Shown: positions 36,979 through 44,000 of the stretch, piece after piece
How the letters are laid out: every line of letters starts with the position of its first letter
How positions within the stretch are numbered: position 1 is the stretch's first letter
Origin: an uncultured Granulosicoccaceae bacterium
Lineage (GTDB): Bacteria > Pseudomonadota > Gammaproteobacteria > Granulosicoccales > Granulosicoccaceae
Assembly (NCBI GenBank): GCA_937920585.1
Contig: CAKZSB010000178.1
Location: 1-44,000 of the forward strand
Length of the DNA stretch: 44,000 bases
Direction of reading: 5' to 3'
Position numbers and translations under genes: made by a program
The notes under the pieces: model-generated
What the model saw: only the letters and a program-made list of their open reading frames with translations
What the model was told of the DNA's origin: nothing
The model's database searches: none

Positions 36979-37851
36979 ATGGATATTAATAATTTAAAGG
37001 CGTTTATCGCCGTAGCGGACAAACGATCGTTTTCCCGCTCGGCAGAGGTGCTTCACCTCACTCAGCCGGCAGTCAGCAAACGAATTGCCGCACTGGAAAC
37101 CGAATTAGACACACGCCTGTTCGACCGGGTAGGCCGCCAGGTGCACCTGACAGAGGCCGGACACGTCCTGCTGCCTTCAGCCAGGCAGATCAGCTCCGAA
37201 CTCGACCGCATCGAAGATCTCATCGCAAACCTTGGGCGAGAGGTCAGCGGAAAACTCCGAATCGTCTCCTCCCACTATGTCGGCGTCTATCGCATGCCGG
37301 CGATGCTGAAACGCTTTCGCGAGCAGTTTCCGCTGGTTGAACTCGACCTGCACTTTACAAGCTCCGCCACCGCGGCCGCTGGCGTACTGGACGGCAGATT
37401 CGAGATGGCGCTGTGTGCGCTCCACGGCGAACCAACACCGAGATTAAAAAGCCTTGACGTCTGGCAGGAAGAACTTTTCATCGTCGTCGGCAATGAGCAT
37501 CCGCTGAGCAAAGAATCGGAAATCTCGATTGACTTACTGATGCAATGTCCGGCGATATTGCCCAGTACTGCCACTATCACACGCGCTGCGGTCGACAGCA
37601 CGCTGGCGTCGATCAATCAGCGTCCGGCCGAGGTGCTGGAGACCTCGCAACTGGAAACCGTCAAGATGATGATTTCGGTCGGACTCGGCTGGGGTTGCCT
37701 GCCCGCCACAATGATCGATGATTCGGTGCGCAAAATAGAGGTGCCCGAGTTGCAGCTAAGCCGCCAGATTTCGCTGGTCAGGCTGCAGGAGCGCACGCTT
37801 TCGCGTGCCGCACAGGCGTTTCTGGAAAATCTGCCTGGCTCGGTGATCTGA
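36979..37851 (+). CDS. LysR family transcriptional regulator
   Basis: A 290-aa LysR-type regulator, normally a tetramer that responds to a small-molecule effector. The ATG at 36979 is chosen for the excellent AGGAGG eight nt upstream; a TTG at 36961 is ignored. The N-terminal winged helix-turn-helix is typical (INNLKAFIAVADKRSFSRSA, LTQPAVSKRIAALE, TRLFDRVGRQVHLTEAG). The effector domain starts near residue 90 (GKLRIVSSHYVGVYRMP) and is of periplasmic-binding-protein type with GWGCLPATMIDD near the end. It is divergent from asd with a candidate operator between them, and it converges on aroC with 8 nt between stops. The regulated pathway is unknown; asd is the first suspect. Confidence 0.94.
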   Translation: MDINNLKAFIAVADKRSFSRSAEVLHLTQPAVSKRIAALETELDTRLFDRVGRQVHLTEAGHVLLPSARQISSELDRIEDLIANLGREVSGKLRIVSSHYVGVYRMPAMLKRFREQFPLVELDLHFTSSATAAAGVLDGRFEMALCALHGEPTPRLKSLDVWQEELFIVVGNEHPLSKESEISIDLLMQCPAILPSTATITRAAVDSTLASINQRPAEVLETSQLETVKMMISVGLGWGCLPATMIDDSVRKIEVPELQLSRQISLVRLQERTLSRAAQAFLENLPGSVI

Positions 37852-37859
37852 CCTGGCAA

Positions 37860-38924
37860 TCAACCGTTCTGGCCGCGCTGACGCAAACAGTGATCCATTA
37901 GTACCAGCAACAGCATGGCCTCCGCAATCGGCACCGCTCTGATGCCGACACACGGATCGTGTCGCCCCGTAGTGACTACTTCAACTTCGTTGTTGTCGAC
38001 ATCCACACTGCGCCCTGGCACACGCAGACTTGAAGTGGGTTTCAGGGCAATCGATGCGGTAATTTGCTGGCCGGATGATATGCCGCCGAGCACGCCGCCC
38101 GCGTTATTCGACTGAAATCCCTGCGCGGTAATTTCATCACGGTGCTCCGAACCTCGCTGCGCAACACACGCGAACCCCGCCCCGATCTCTACACCTTTGA
38201 CTGCATTAATGCTCATTAGCGCATGCGCGATGTCGGCATCCAATCGGTCGAACACCGGCTCACCCCAACCGGCCGGCACCCCGCTGGCGACAATATCAAC
38301 ACGCGCACCGGCCGAATCTCCGTCCCGCGCCAATTGCTGCATGCACTCTTCCAGCGCCGGAATCTGGCCAGCATCAGGCCAGAAAAACGGATTTTCCTCG
38401 ACCGCCTGCCAGTCAAAGTTGTTGCGATCAAGGCTTATTGACCCCAACTGAGACAGATAGCCCCTGACTTCGATACCGAATTCCCTGGCGAGGTATTGGC
38501 GTGCGATGCCGCCGGCCGCAACACGCATTGCGGTCTCACGCGCGGAGGAACGACCGCCACCGCGATAATCACGGATACCGTACTTGCGCTGGTAAGTAAA
38601 ATCCGCGTGGGCGGGACGAAAAACATCCTTGATTTTTGAATAGTCCTTGGAGCGCTGATCCGTGTTTTCGATCAACATGCCAATCGGTGTTCCGGTCGTC
38701 ACGCCCTCAAACACACCGGAAAGAATTTTCACCGTATCCGATTCGCGCCGTTGCGTCGTGTAGCGCGACTGTCCCGGCTTGCGTCGATCGAGATCAACCT
38801 GCAGCAGGCTTTCATCCAGCGGCACGCCCGCCGGGCAGCCATCCACGATCGCGCCGATAGCTGCGCCGTGACTTTCGCCGAAGGTCGTGGTGACAAATAG
38901 TTTGCCAAATGAGTTGCCAGACAT
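37860..38924 (-). CDS. aroC: Chorismate synthase
   Basis: AroC makes chorismate from EPSP using reduced FMN, the last common step to aromatic amino acids, folate and quinones. The three family signatures are visible: [18 protein letters not shown] near residue 15, [20 protein letters not shown] (about 123-142), and [17 protein letters not shown] near the end. 354 aa is the normal length, and it is the monofunctional type without a flavin reductase. It converges on the LysR gene and is divergent from the aspartic protease gene, with 89 nt between. Confidence 0.98.
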   Translation of the reverse strand: MSGNSFGKLFVTTTFGESHGAAIGAIVDGCPAGVPLDESLLQVDLDRRKPGQSRYTTQRRESDTVKILSGVFEGVTTGTPIGMLIENTDQRSKDYSKIKDVFRPAHADFTYQRKYGIRDYRGGGRSSARETAMRVAAGGIARQYLAREFGIEVRGYLSQLGSISLDRNNFDWQAVEENPFFWPDAGQIPALEECMQQLARDGDSAGARVDIVASGVPAGWGEPVFDRLDADIAHALMSINAVKGVEIGAGFACVAQRGSEHRDEITAQGFQSNNAGGVLGGISSGQQITASIALKPTSSLRVPGRSVDVDNNEVEVVTTGRHDPCVGIRAVPIAEAMLLLVLMDHCLRQRGQNG

Positions 38925-39013
38925 GGCAGTGCGGTTTCCAGCAGTGCAGAAGTATCCTATTGTATCTGCTGAGAGATAAGAAAAGTGGGTTGAGCCACTC
39001 GTGGAGCGCTATT

Positions 39014-39526
39014 TTGTCAGCAGATAATGATCAGGCATCGATAGGCCGATGGCTGATGATGGCGATGTGGGTACTGATGCTTGCACTTGCAACGTACACG
39101 ATCAACCGCTGGCTGCAGCATCGTGCCAACCCGAATCATCAGGTGGTAACGTCGATCGATGGAGGCAAACGCAGTATCGCACTGCAGCGCGGCCGCGGCG
39201 GGCACTACCTGCTAACCGGGTTCATCAATGGTGCCGAAGCGCTTTTTCTGGTCGACACCGGTGCAACAAATATCAGCGTACCTGTTGAGATTGCAAAACG
39301 CGCCGGGCTGGCCAAAGGTGCGCCCATTACGATCAGCACCGCGAACGGTTACTCCACCGCCTATCGCACCAGTATCGATTCACTGATGATGGGTGATCTG
39401 GAGTTCCGCAACGCGCGCGCCCACATTAATCCGGGTCTGAGTGATGCCGTGCTGCTGGGTATGAATGTACTGCAGCACTACGAACTGGTGCAACGAGGCG
39501 ACACCCTGATCATTCGCGAACCCTGA
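39014..39526 (+). CDS. Membrane-anchored retropepsin-like aspartic protease (TIGR02281 type)
   Basis: A clan AA aspartic protease of about 170 aa with one N-terminal membrane helix (MMAMWVLMLALATYTI) and a periplasmic half-protease domain that must dimerise. The catalytic aspartate is D81 in FLVDTGATN, followed by ISVPVEIAKRAGL, STANGYSTAYRT and the C-terminal LLGMNVLQHYEL motif. I chose the TTG at 39014 because GGAG lies seven nt upstream; the ATGs at 39056 and 39059 are within the membrane helix and the open frame back to 38909 overlaps aroC. Relatives are widespread in proteobacteria with few known substrates. It converges on nth with 13 nt between. Confidence 0.9.
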   Translation: MSADNDQASIGRWLMMAMWVLMLALATYTINRWLQHRANPNHQVVTSIDGGKRSIALQRGRGGHYLLTGFINGAEALFLVDTGATNISVPVEIAKRAGLAKGAPITISTANGYSTAYRTSIDSLMMGDLEFRNARAHINPGLSDAVLLGMNVLQHYELVQRGDTLIIREP

Positions 39527-39539
39527 AGATCCCAAAGGC

Positions 39540-40193
39540 TCAGGCCCCATTCACTACCGGCGGCGTTTTACGACGCGGGTAACAGGTTCGACAAATCTCG
39601 CACACCAGACCATTGCAACCGCGCGCGGTACAGTACTCCCGACCATAAAAAATGATTTGCAAATGCAGCCGGTTCCACACGCTGGCATCGAACAGCTTTT
39701 TCAGATCGCGCTCTGTGTGCACAACATTGCGCCCGGCTGTCAGCCCCCAGCGCTGGGCACAACGGTGGATATGAGTGTCAACCGGGAACGCCGGCACCCC
39801 GAACGCCTGGCTTACAACCACTGACGCTGTCTTGTGTCCCACGCCGGGCAACTGCTCCAGCGCTTCGAGGTCACGTGGCACCTCGCCTCCGTATTGATCC
39901 ACCAATATGGCCGACAACTCGACGATCGCCTTTGATTTACGCGGCGCCAGGCCGCAGGGCTTCACGATCTTCTCTACCTGTGCAGCCGTTTTGCCCGCCA
40001 TGTCTGCCGGATTATCTGCCAGTGAAAAAAGCGCCGGCGTAACCGTGTTGACGCGCGCGTCGGTGCACTGCGCGGACAACAGCACGGCAACCAGCAAGGT
40101 ATAGGGGTCAGTGTGATCCAGCGGTATCGGAGTCTCCGGGTAGAGCTCCTGTAATCGTCGCTGTACAAAAGCGGCGCGCTCTTTCCTGATCAA
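39540..40193 (-). CDS. nth: Endonuclease III (DNA glycosylase/AP lyase)
   Basis: Nth removes oxidised pyrimidines and cuts at the resulting abasic site. The 217-aa protein has the helix-hairpin-helix LPGVGHKTASVVV with catalytic lysine K121, and catalytic aspartate D139 in VDTHIHRC. Early residues LLVAVLLSAQCTDARVN are typical. The C-terminal cysteine loop is unusual. E. coli Nth has ligands spaced 6, 2 and 5 residues apart; here positions 188, 198 and 204 are cysteine but 195 is glycine, with extra cysteines at 193 and 201. The start is a TTG at 40191-40193 with GAG upstream; no ATG is near. It follows relA by 48 nt. Confidence 0.96.
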   Translation of the reverse strand: MIRKERAAFVQRRLQELYPETPIPLDHTDPYTLLVAVLLSAQCTDARVNTVTPALFSLADNPADMAGKTAAQVEKIVKPCGLAPRKSKAIVELSAILVDQYGGEVPRDLEALEQLPGVGHKTASVVVSQAFGVPAFPVDTHIHRCAQRWGLTAGRNVVHTERDLKKLFDASVWNRLHLQIIFYGREYCTARGCNGLVCEICRTCYPRRKTPPVVNGA

Positions 40194-40241
40194 TTCGATA
40201 TCACTCGCGATCGTTTCCCGGTAGGTGACTCAAAATACCTG

Positions 40242-42425
40242 TCAGGCACTGGCACCACTGATTCTCTCTACTGAAATCACATTGCGTTGCTGGCGCAGCT
40301 TATCCATTGCCCCAACCAGTTGATCGATGCCCTCAATCGACACCGTAACTTCGACATTGGCGGTCAAATCAACATCATCGGTGCGCGTTGTAGAGGCAGT
40401 AATGTTGATACCCTCGTTGGCCAGCACCGCCATTACATCGCGCAGCAACCCGTGCCGATCGTAGGCGATAACCTGCAAAGTCACGGAGTACTCCCCCGCT
40501 GTATCCTCACCCCAGTCGACGTCGATCAACCGGTGCAGGTCAGCCCCGCGCAGATTCAACACGTTGCTGCAGTCCATACGGTGGACAGTGACCCCTTTTC
40601 CCCGCGTGATGTAACCGACGATGCCATCGAAGGGCACCGGCGAACAGCAATTGGCTTTTTGCGTCAGCAGGTTGCCAACCCCTCTGACCTGAATATCGTC
40701 GACGCTCGCCCGCTGCTTGCGTCGCCTGGGAGCAGATGCACCAATCTGAAACTCGGGATCCTGCAATTCGTTGATTGCACCAACCAGCCGCACACGCGAA
40801 ATTTCATTGCGACCAAGCGCCAGGTACAGATCACTCACTCGATTGCAGGCGAGCTTTTCGGCCACCTTGTCGTGGGCGAGTTCACGCGCGTGCAAACGCC
40901 TGATTTCCCGCTCGAGAATGGCCCGTCCATCTTCCAGGTGGGTTTCCTGATCGCGAACATTGAACCATGCCCGCACTTTGCCCCGCGCGCGACCGGTGTG
41001 TAAAAACCCAAGGCTTTTGTTCATCCAGTCGCGACTGGGATTACTGTGTTTGCCGGTTAGAATTTCTACCCGATCGCCGTTGCGCAGTTTGTGTCCCAAC
41101 GGCACGATGCTGCCATTTACCTTGGCTCCACGGCAGCGATGGCCCACTTCGGTGTGGACGTGATAGGCGAAGTCGAGCGGTGTCGCCTCGATCGGCAGAT
41201 CGATGACTTCGCCGTTGGGTGTGAACACATAAACCCGATCGGAAAAAACTTCCGTATCGAAAGCTTCCAGCAGGTGCTCGTCGTTGCCATCGTTGTCGAG
41301 CAGAGCGCGTAAGGAATTGATGCTTTTCTGCAGTCTGGTGTCTCCCTTGCCGCCCTCCTTGTAGCGCCAGTGCGCGGCGATGCCCAGTTCGGCGTCGCGC
41401 TCCATATCGCGGCTGCGGATCTGCACTTCAAGTGCCTTGCCCTCGGGGCCGATCACGGCGGTGTGCAACGACTGATAGCCATTTTCTTTTGGATTGGCGA
41501 TGTAGTCATCGAATTCGCGCGGCAGGTGTTGCCATTCACTGTGCACAATCCCGAGCACCGCATAACACTGTTGCTTGGTATCAACCAGCACACGCACGGC
41601 GCGCACATCGTAGAGATCGGATACCTCAACCCGCTTGCGCTGCACCTTGCGCCAGATCGAATACAAGTGCTTGGGACGACCGAGGACTTCAAAGCCCTGC
41701 ATGTCGGATTCCGTCAGTCGCCGGGTCAGCAGTTGCACGAAGTTGCCAATATAGATCTCGCGATCCTCGCGGCGCTCCTCGAGTGCGCTGGCGATACGCT
41801 TATATGCCGCCGGATCGAGCAGCCGAAATGACAGATCCTCAAGTTGCCACTTCAGTTGAGCCACACCGAGGCGATTGGCGAGCGGTGCGTAGATCTCCAG
41901 CGTCTCGCGGGCGATCCGCTGCGCCACCAGTTCATCGCCACGCAACAGCATTTGCAGCCGACGGACACGAAATGCAAGCTTGATCAACAGCGCCCGGACG
42001 TCCTCAACCATCACCAGTACGAGTTGTCTGAGCTTTTCAGCTTGGGCCTCTACGTCGCTGGTGCCAGCGGCGACAACACTGTTCTCCTGTGACAGTGAAT
42101 TGAGCCAGCGCACGCTTTCAGTCAGGCGAAGCAACGGCTGTTCAGTCTGTTGCCTGAGTTTGTCGACGGGAATCGCCAGACGCGCGGAATGTGACCCGAG
42201 CAGCGTAGCCGCAATGCAGTAACTATCTGCGCCCAGTTCTTTGAGGTGGGCGGCGACTTCAAACGGATCGGGGAAATCGGGCGTGCTGTGGCGATGTTCC
42301 CATACTTGCGGCACCGCCGCTCTGATAGAGGCTGACTGCGCTTCGCCAAGCCCGGCACAGAGGTATTCAACCGCTGCCTCGCTGGTTTGCAGCCGATCTA
42401 GATCAGGATCGTATGAATGGCGCAT
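40242..42425 (-). CDS. relA: GTP pyrophosphokinase RelA ((p)ppGpp synthetase I)
   Basis: RelA makes (p)ppGpp on starved ribosomes and triggers the stringent response. At 727 aa it has the full long-RSH layout. The hydrolase-like domain (about 25-170) lacks the HD signature: TLLGSHSAR stands where SpoT has LLHDVIED, so it is the synthetase-only type. The synthetase domain (about 210-350) includes DVRAVRVLVDT, FDDYIANPKENGYQSLHTAV and VQIRSRDMERDAELGIAAHW. TGS follows (about 395-455, VYVFTPNGEVIDLP), then the zinc-finger-type helical region with NCCSPVPFDGIVGYIT and the C-terminal ACT domain. It starts 78 nt after a YbbP-like permease gene. dksA, which acts with ppGpp, is also in the window. 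Confidence 0.96.
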   Translation of the reverse strand: MRHSYDPDLDRLQTSEAAVEYLCAGLGEAQSASIRAAVPQVWEHRHSTPDFPDPFEVAAHLKELGADSYCIAATLLGSHSARLAIPVDKLRQQTEQPLLRLTESVRWLNSLSQENSVVAAGTSDVEAQAEKLRQLVLVMVEDVRALLIKLAFRVRRLQMLLRGDELVAQRIARETLEIYAPLANRLGVAQLKWQLEDLSFRLLDPAAYKRIASALEERREDREIYIGNFVQLLTRRLTESDMQGFEVLGRPKHLYSIWRKVQRKRVEVSDLYDVRAVRVLVDTKQQCYAVLGIVHSEWQHLPREFDDYIANPKENGYQSLHTAVIGPEGKALEVQIRSRDMERDAELGIAAHWRYKEGGKGDTRLQKSINSLRALLDNDGNDEHLLEAFDTEVFSDRVYVFTPNGEVIDLPIEATPLDFAYHVHTEVGHRCRGAKVNGSIVPLGHKLRNGDRVEILTGKHSNPSRDWMNKSLGFLHTGRARGKVRAWFNVRDQETHLEDGRAILEREIRRLHARELAHDKVAEKLACNRVSDLYLALGRNEISRVRLVGAINELQDPEFQIGASAPRRRKQRASVDDIQVRGVGNLLTQKANCCSPVPFDGIVGYITRGKGVTVHRMDCSNVLNLRGADLHRLIDVDWGEDTAGEYSVTLQVIAYDRHGLLRDVMAVLANEGINITASTTRTDDVDLTANVEVTVSIEGIDQLVGAMDKLRQQRNVISVERISGASA

Positions 42426-42466
42426 GGATGGTCGGGATGCCTGTTTGCCAACATCGTGGAACGGCT

Positions 42467-42500
42467 GCAGTTGGCGCGCCGCTGGCGCGCAGCCGACTGC
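42467..42500 (-). terminator. GC-rich hairpin after the YbbP-type permease gene
   Basis: Imperfect arms of about 13 and 16 nt (ends GCAGT/ACTGC, inner GGC/GCC and GCGC/GCGC) lie three nt after the permease stop and 41 nt before the relA start. There is no T-run, so it may be a weak terminator or an mRNA 3' end stabiliser. Confidence 0.4.
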
Positions 42501-42503
42501 CTA

Positions 42504-44000
42504 TTATACCTGGTTCCGCAGCACATCCACCGGAGATTGGTCGAGCACCGGCCGCGTTACCAGCATGCCCGCTGTCCAGATACCGATCAGTCCGGCAGCC
42601 ACACCGGTCAGCCATAACCAAGGGTTGAAGTGATACGACAGATCCATCACCTGCTCGACTATGATCCAGCCAATAACGGCTGCGACCGTGGCAGCCAGTA
42701 CCCCGGATAACAGACCAATAACCGCAAACTCACGGCCCAGTGTGCCGCGCAGGTATTGTCGCGACGCGCCCAGTGTGCGAAGAATTGCCGCCTCCCGGAA
42801 ACGCTCCCGACGCGACGCCAGCACCGCGGCGATCAGGACCAGAATGCCGGCAAAGACGGTAAACAGAAATACGTACTGAACTGCGGCAGCGGCGCGATTC
42901 ATGATCCCGGATACGCGCTCGAGAATAGACCCCACTTCGAGCACAGTGACCGACGGGAAGCGCGACACGAGCTCACGCACAAACCCACCGTGATCGTCCC
43001 TCACCTGCACACTGGTGATGTAGGAAGCCGGACTGTCTCGAAAGGTTGCCGGACTGCCAACGACAAAGAAATTGGGACTAAACGACTCCCACTCCACTTC
43101 CCGCAAATTGCTGATGCGCCCAGACACCAATGCCTCCGCAACGCGAAAATGCAGCACATCGCCAATCTCGACGCCCAGTTCGTCAGCGAAATCGAGCTCA
43201 AGTGACAGCAACTGTTCCGTTGTCTCTGGTTGCCACCACTGCCCGTCGACAATCGGGTTGTCGTCGCGCGCTTCGTCTGCAAACGATAGATTGAAGTCGC
43301 GGCGGATCGTCCATTCGTTGCGCTTGCCGGCAAAATCCATGTCGGCAACCGGTGTGTCGTTAATCCGTTCCAGGCGGCCGCGAACCATCGGAAACAGGCT
43401 GCGAAAACCGATTTCCCGGTCGATGAAAAAATCCCGTACCGATGGCACCTCATCGGGCTGAATGTTGACCAGAAAGAAATTGGGTGCATCGGGGGGAATT
43501 TGGCGCTGCCAGGTATTGAGCACATCGGCGCGCACGATCGCCAGTAGCAGCAGGGCCAGTAAACCCACGCCGAACGCTGCGATCTGTAGCGTCACACTGC
43601 CAGGGCGACGCTTGATACCACTGAGCAAGCGACGCCAGCGCTCACCGGACGGCCGCGATGCCAGCGCGACGAGCCCGCGCGAAACCGCCGACAACAATCC
43701 AAACACGGCGACAACCGCCACCACCAGCAGCACCGCCACCAGCAAATCGCGAGTCAGCCAGACCAGCAAGGCCGTCAGCGCCAGCAGACCACAGGCCAGC
43801 AGCAACTTCAGAGATGCCTGACTGGCCGGCAAATCACGGCGCAACACGCGCACTACCGGCGCATCGGCGGCACGCACAACCGATGGCAGGCAGAATCCGG
43901 CCATCGCGATTATGCTGCAGGCAAACCCGCCAATCAGCGGCAACAAGGAAGGCTGCGGCAAATCAGTGGCAAACCAGCGCGCGAGCATCGCCGACAACCC
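42504..44000 (-). CDS. FtsX-like ABC transporter permease (YbbP family), partial at window edge
   Basis: The C-terminal part (about 498 codons visible) of a large FtsX-type permease. YbbP pairs with the ATPase YbbA; the system lies in the MacB/LolCE-like mechanotransmission class and acts on envelope substrates rather than by classic import. Visible features are three or four membrane segments in the first 170 residues (SLLPLIGGFACSIIAMAGF, LLLACGLLALTALLVWL), then a periplasmic domain (about 175-370, NFFLVNIQPDEVPSVRDFF). The terminal FtsX module has the conserved EAAILRTLGASRQYL before its last two helices. The frame is still open at base 44000, and full members have about 800 residues. It ends three nt before a hairpin and precedes relA. 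Confidence 0.9.
   Translation of the reverse strand, partial: GLSAMLARWFATDLPQPSLLPLIGGFACSIIAMAGFCLPSVVRAADAPVVRVLRRDLPASQASLKLLLACGLLALTALLVWLTRDLLVAVLLVVAVVAVFGLLSAVSRGLVALASRPSGERWRRLLSGIKRRPGSVTLQIAAFGVGLLALLLLAIVRADVLNTWQRQIPPDAPNFFLVNIQPDEVPSVRDFFIDREIGFRSLFPMVRGRLERINDTPVADMDFAGKRNEWTIRRDFNLSFADEARDDNPIVDGQWWQPETTEQLLSLELDFADELGVEIGDVLHFRVAEALVSGRISNLREVEWESFSPNFFVVGSPATFRDSPASYITSVQVRDDHGGFVRELVSRFPSVTVLEVGSILERVSGIMNRAAAAVQYVFLFTVFAGILVLIAAVLASRRERFREAAILRTLGASRQYLRGTLGREFAVIGLLSGVLAATVAAVIGWIIVEQVMDLSYHFNPWLWLTGVAAGLIGIWTAGMLVTRPVLDQSPVDVLRNQV

Overview
The window is a gene-dense stretch of chromosome from a gammaproteobacterium that is not an enterobacterium. The evidence is gene content and order: asd-fimV-truA-trpF-accD-folC-SPOR-cvpA-purF-metZ is the arrangement known from Pseudomonas-like and Chromatiales-like gammaproteobacteria, dksA-gluQ is a gammaproteobacterial pair, and yciO, yciB and yoaA relatives are present. 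MetZ (direct sulfhydrylation) and a TAXI-type TRAP transporter would fit a free-living, possibly marine, bacterium. No insertion sequence, prophage, CRISPR array, tRNA or rRNA gene was seen. The species cannot be named from this evidence.

Layout. 1-4451 (minus): TAXI TRAP transporter (fused permease running off the left edge, and its binding protein) followed by a PhyH-family dioxygenase. 4514-8807 (minus): tsaB, a YoaA/DinG-type helicase, a small TPR-like lipoprotein and an OmpA-family protein with a strong terminator. 9225-12300 (minus): guaB-guaA purine operon behind a good sigma-70 promoter. 12419-17293 (plus): xseA, dksA, gluQ, acs. 17328-20553: a small membrane protein, an Smr-domain protein, then scpB, scpA and yciO on the minus strand. 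20684-22236 (plus): yciB and a periplasmic parvulin PPIase. 22264-36713 (minus): the long metZ-to-asd metabolic, cell-envelope and pilus cluster, containing an L,D-transpeptidase between purF and metZ. 36979-44000: a LysR regulator, aroC, a membrane-anchored aspartic protease, nth, relA and part of a YbbP-type ABC permease.

How it fits together. Most of the window is housekeeping: purines (guaA, guaB, purF), amino acids (asd, aroC, trpF, metZ), fatty acid and folate synthesis (accD, folC), tRNA modification (tsaB, gluQ, truA), repair (xseA, nth, yoaA), stringent response (relA, dksA), chromosome condensation (scpAB), envelope and motility (fimV, SPOR protein, ompA, yciB, PPIase, L,D-transpeptidase), and acetate assimilation (acs). 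I found no convincing new multi-gene system. The observations most worth checking are small: guaA has no ATG, GTG or TTG start codon; the Fe-S cysteine sets of the YoaA helicase and of endonuclease III are altered; an exact spaced 10-bp repeat lies in front of metZ; YciB carries a cysteine-bearing insertion; and the L,D-transpeptidase lacks any export signal.
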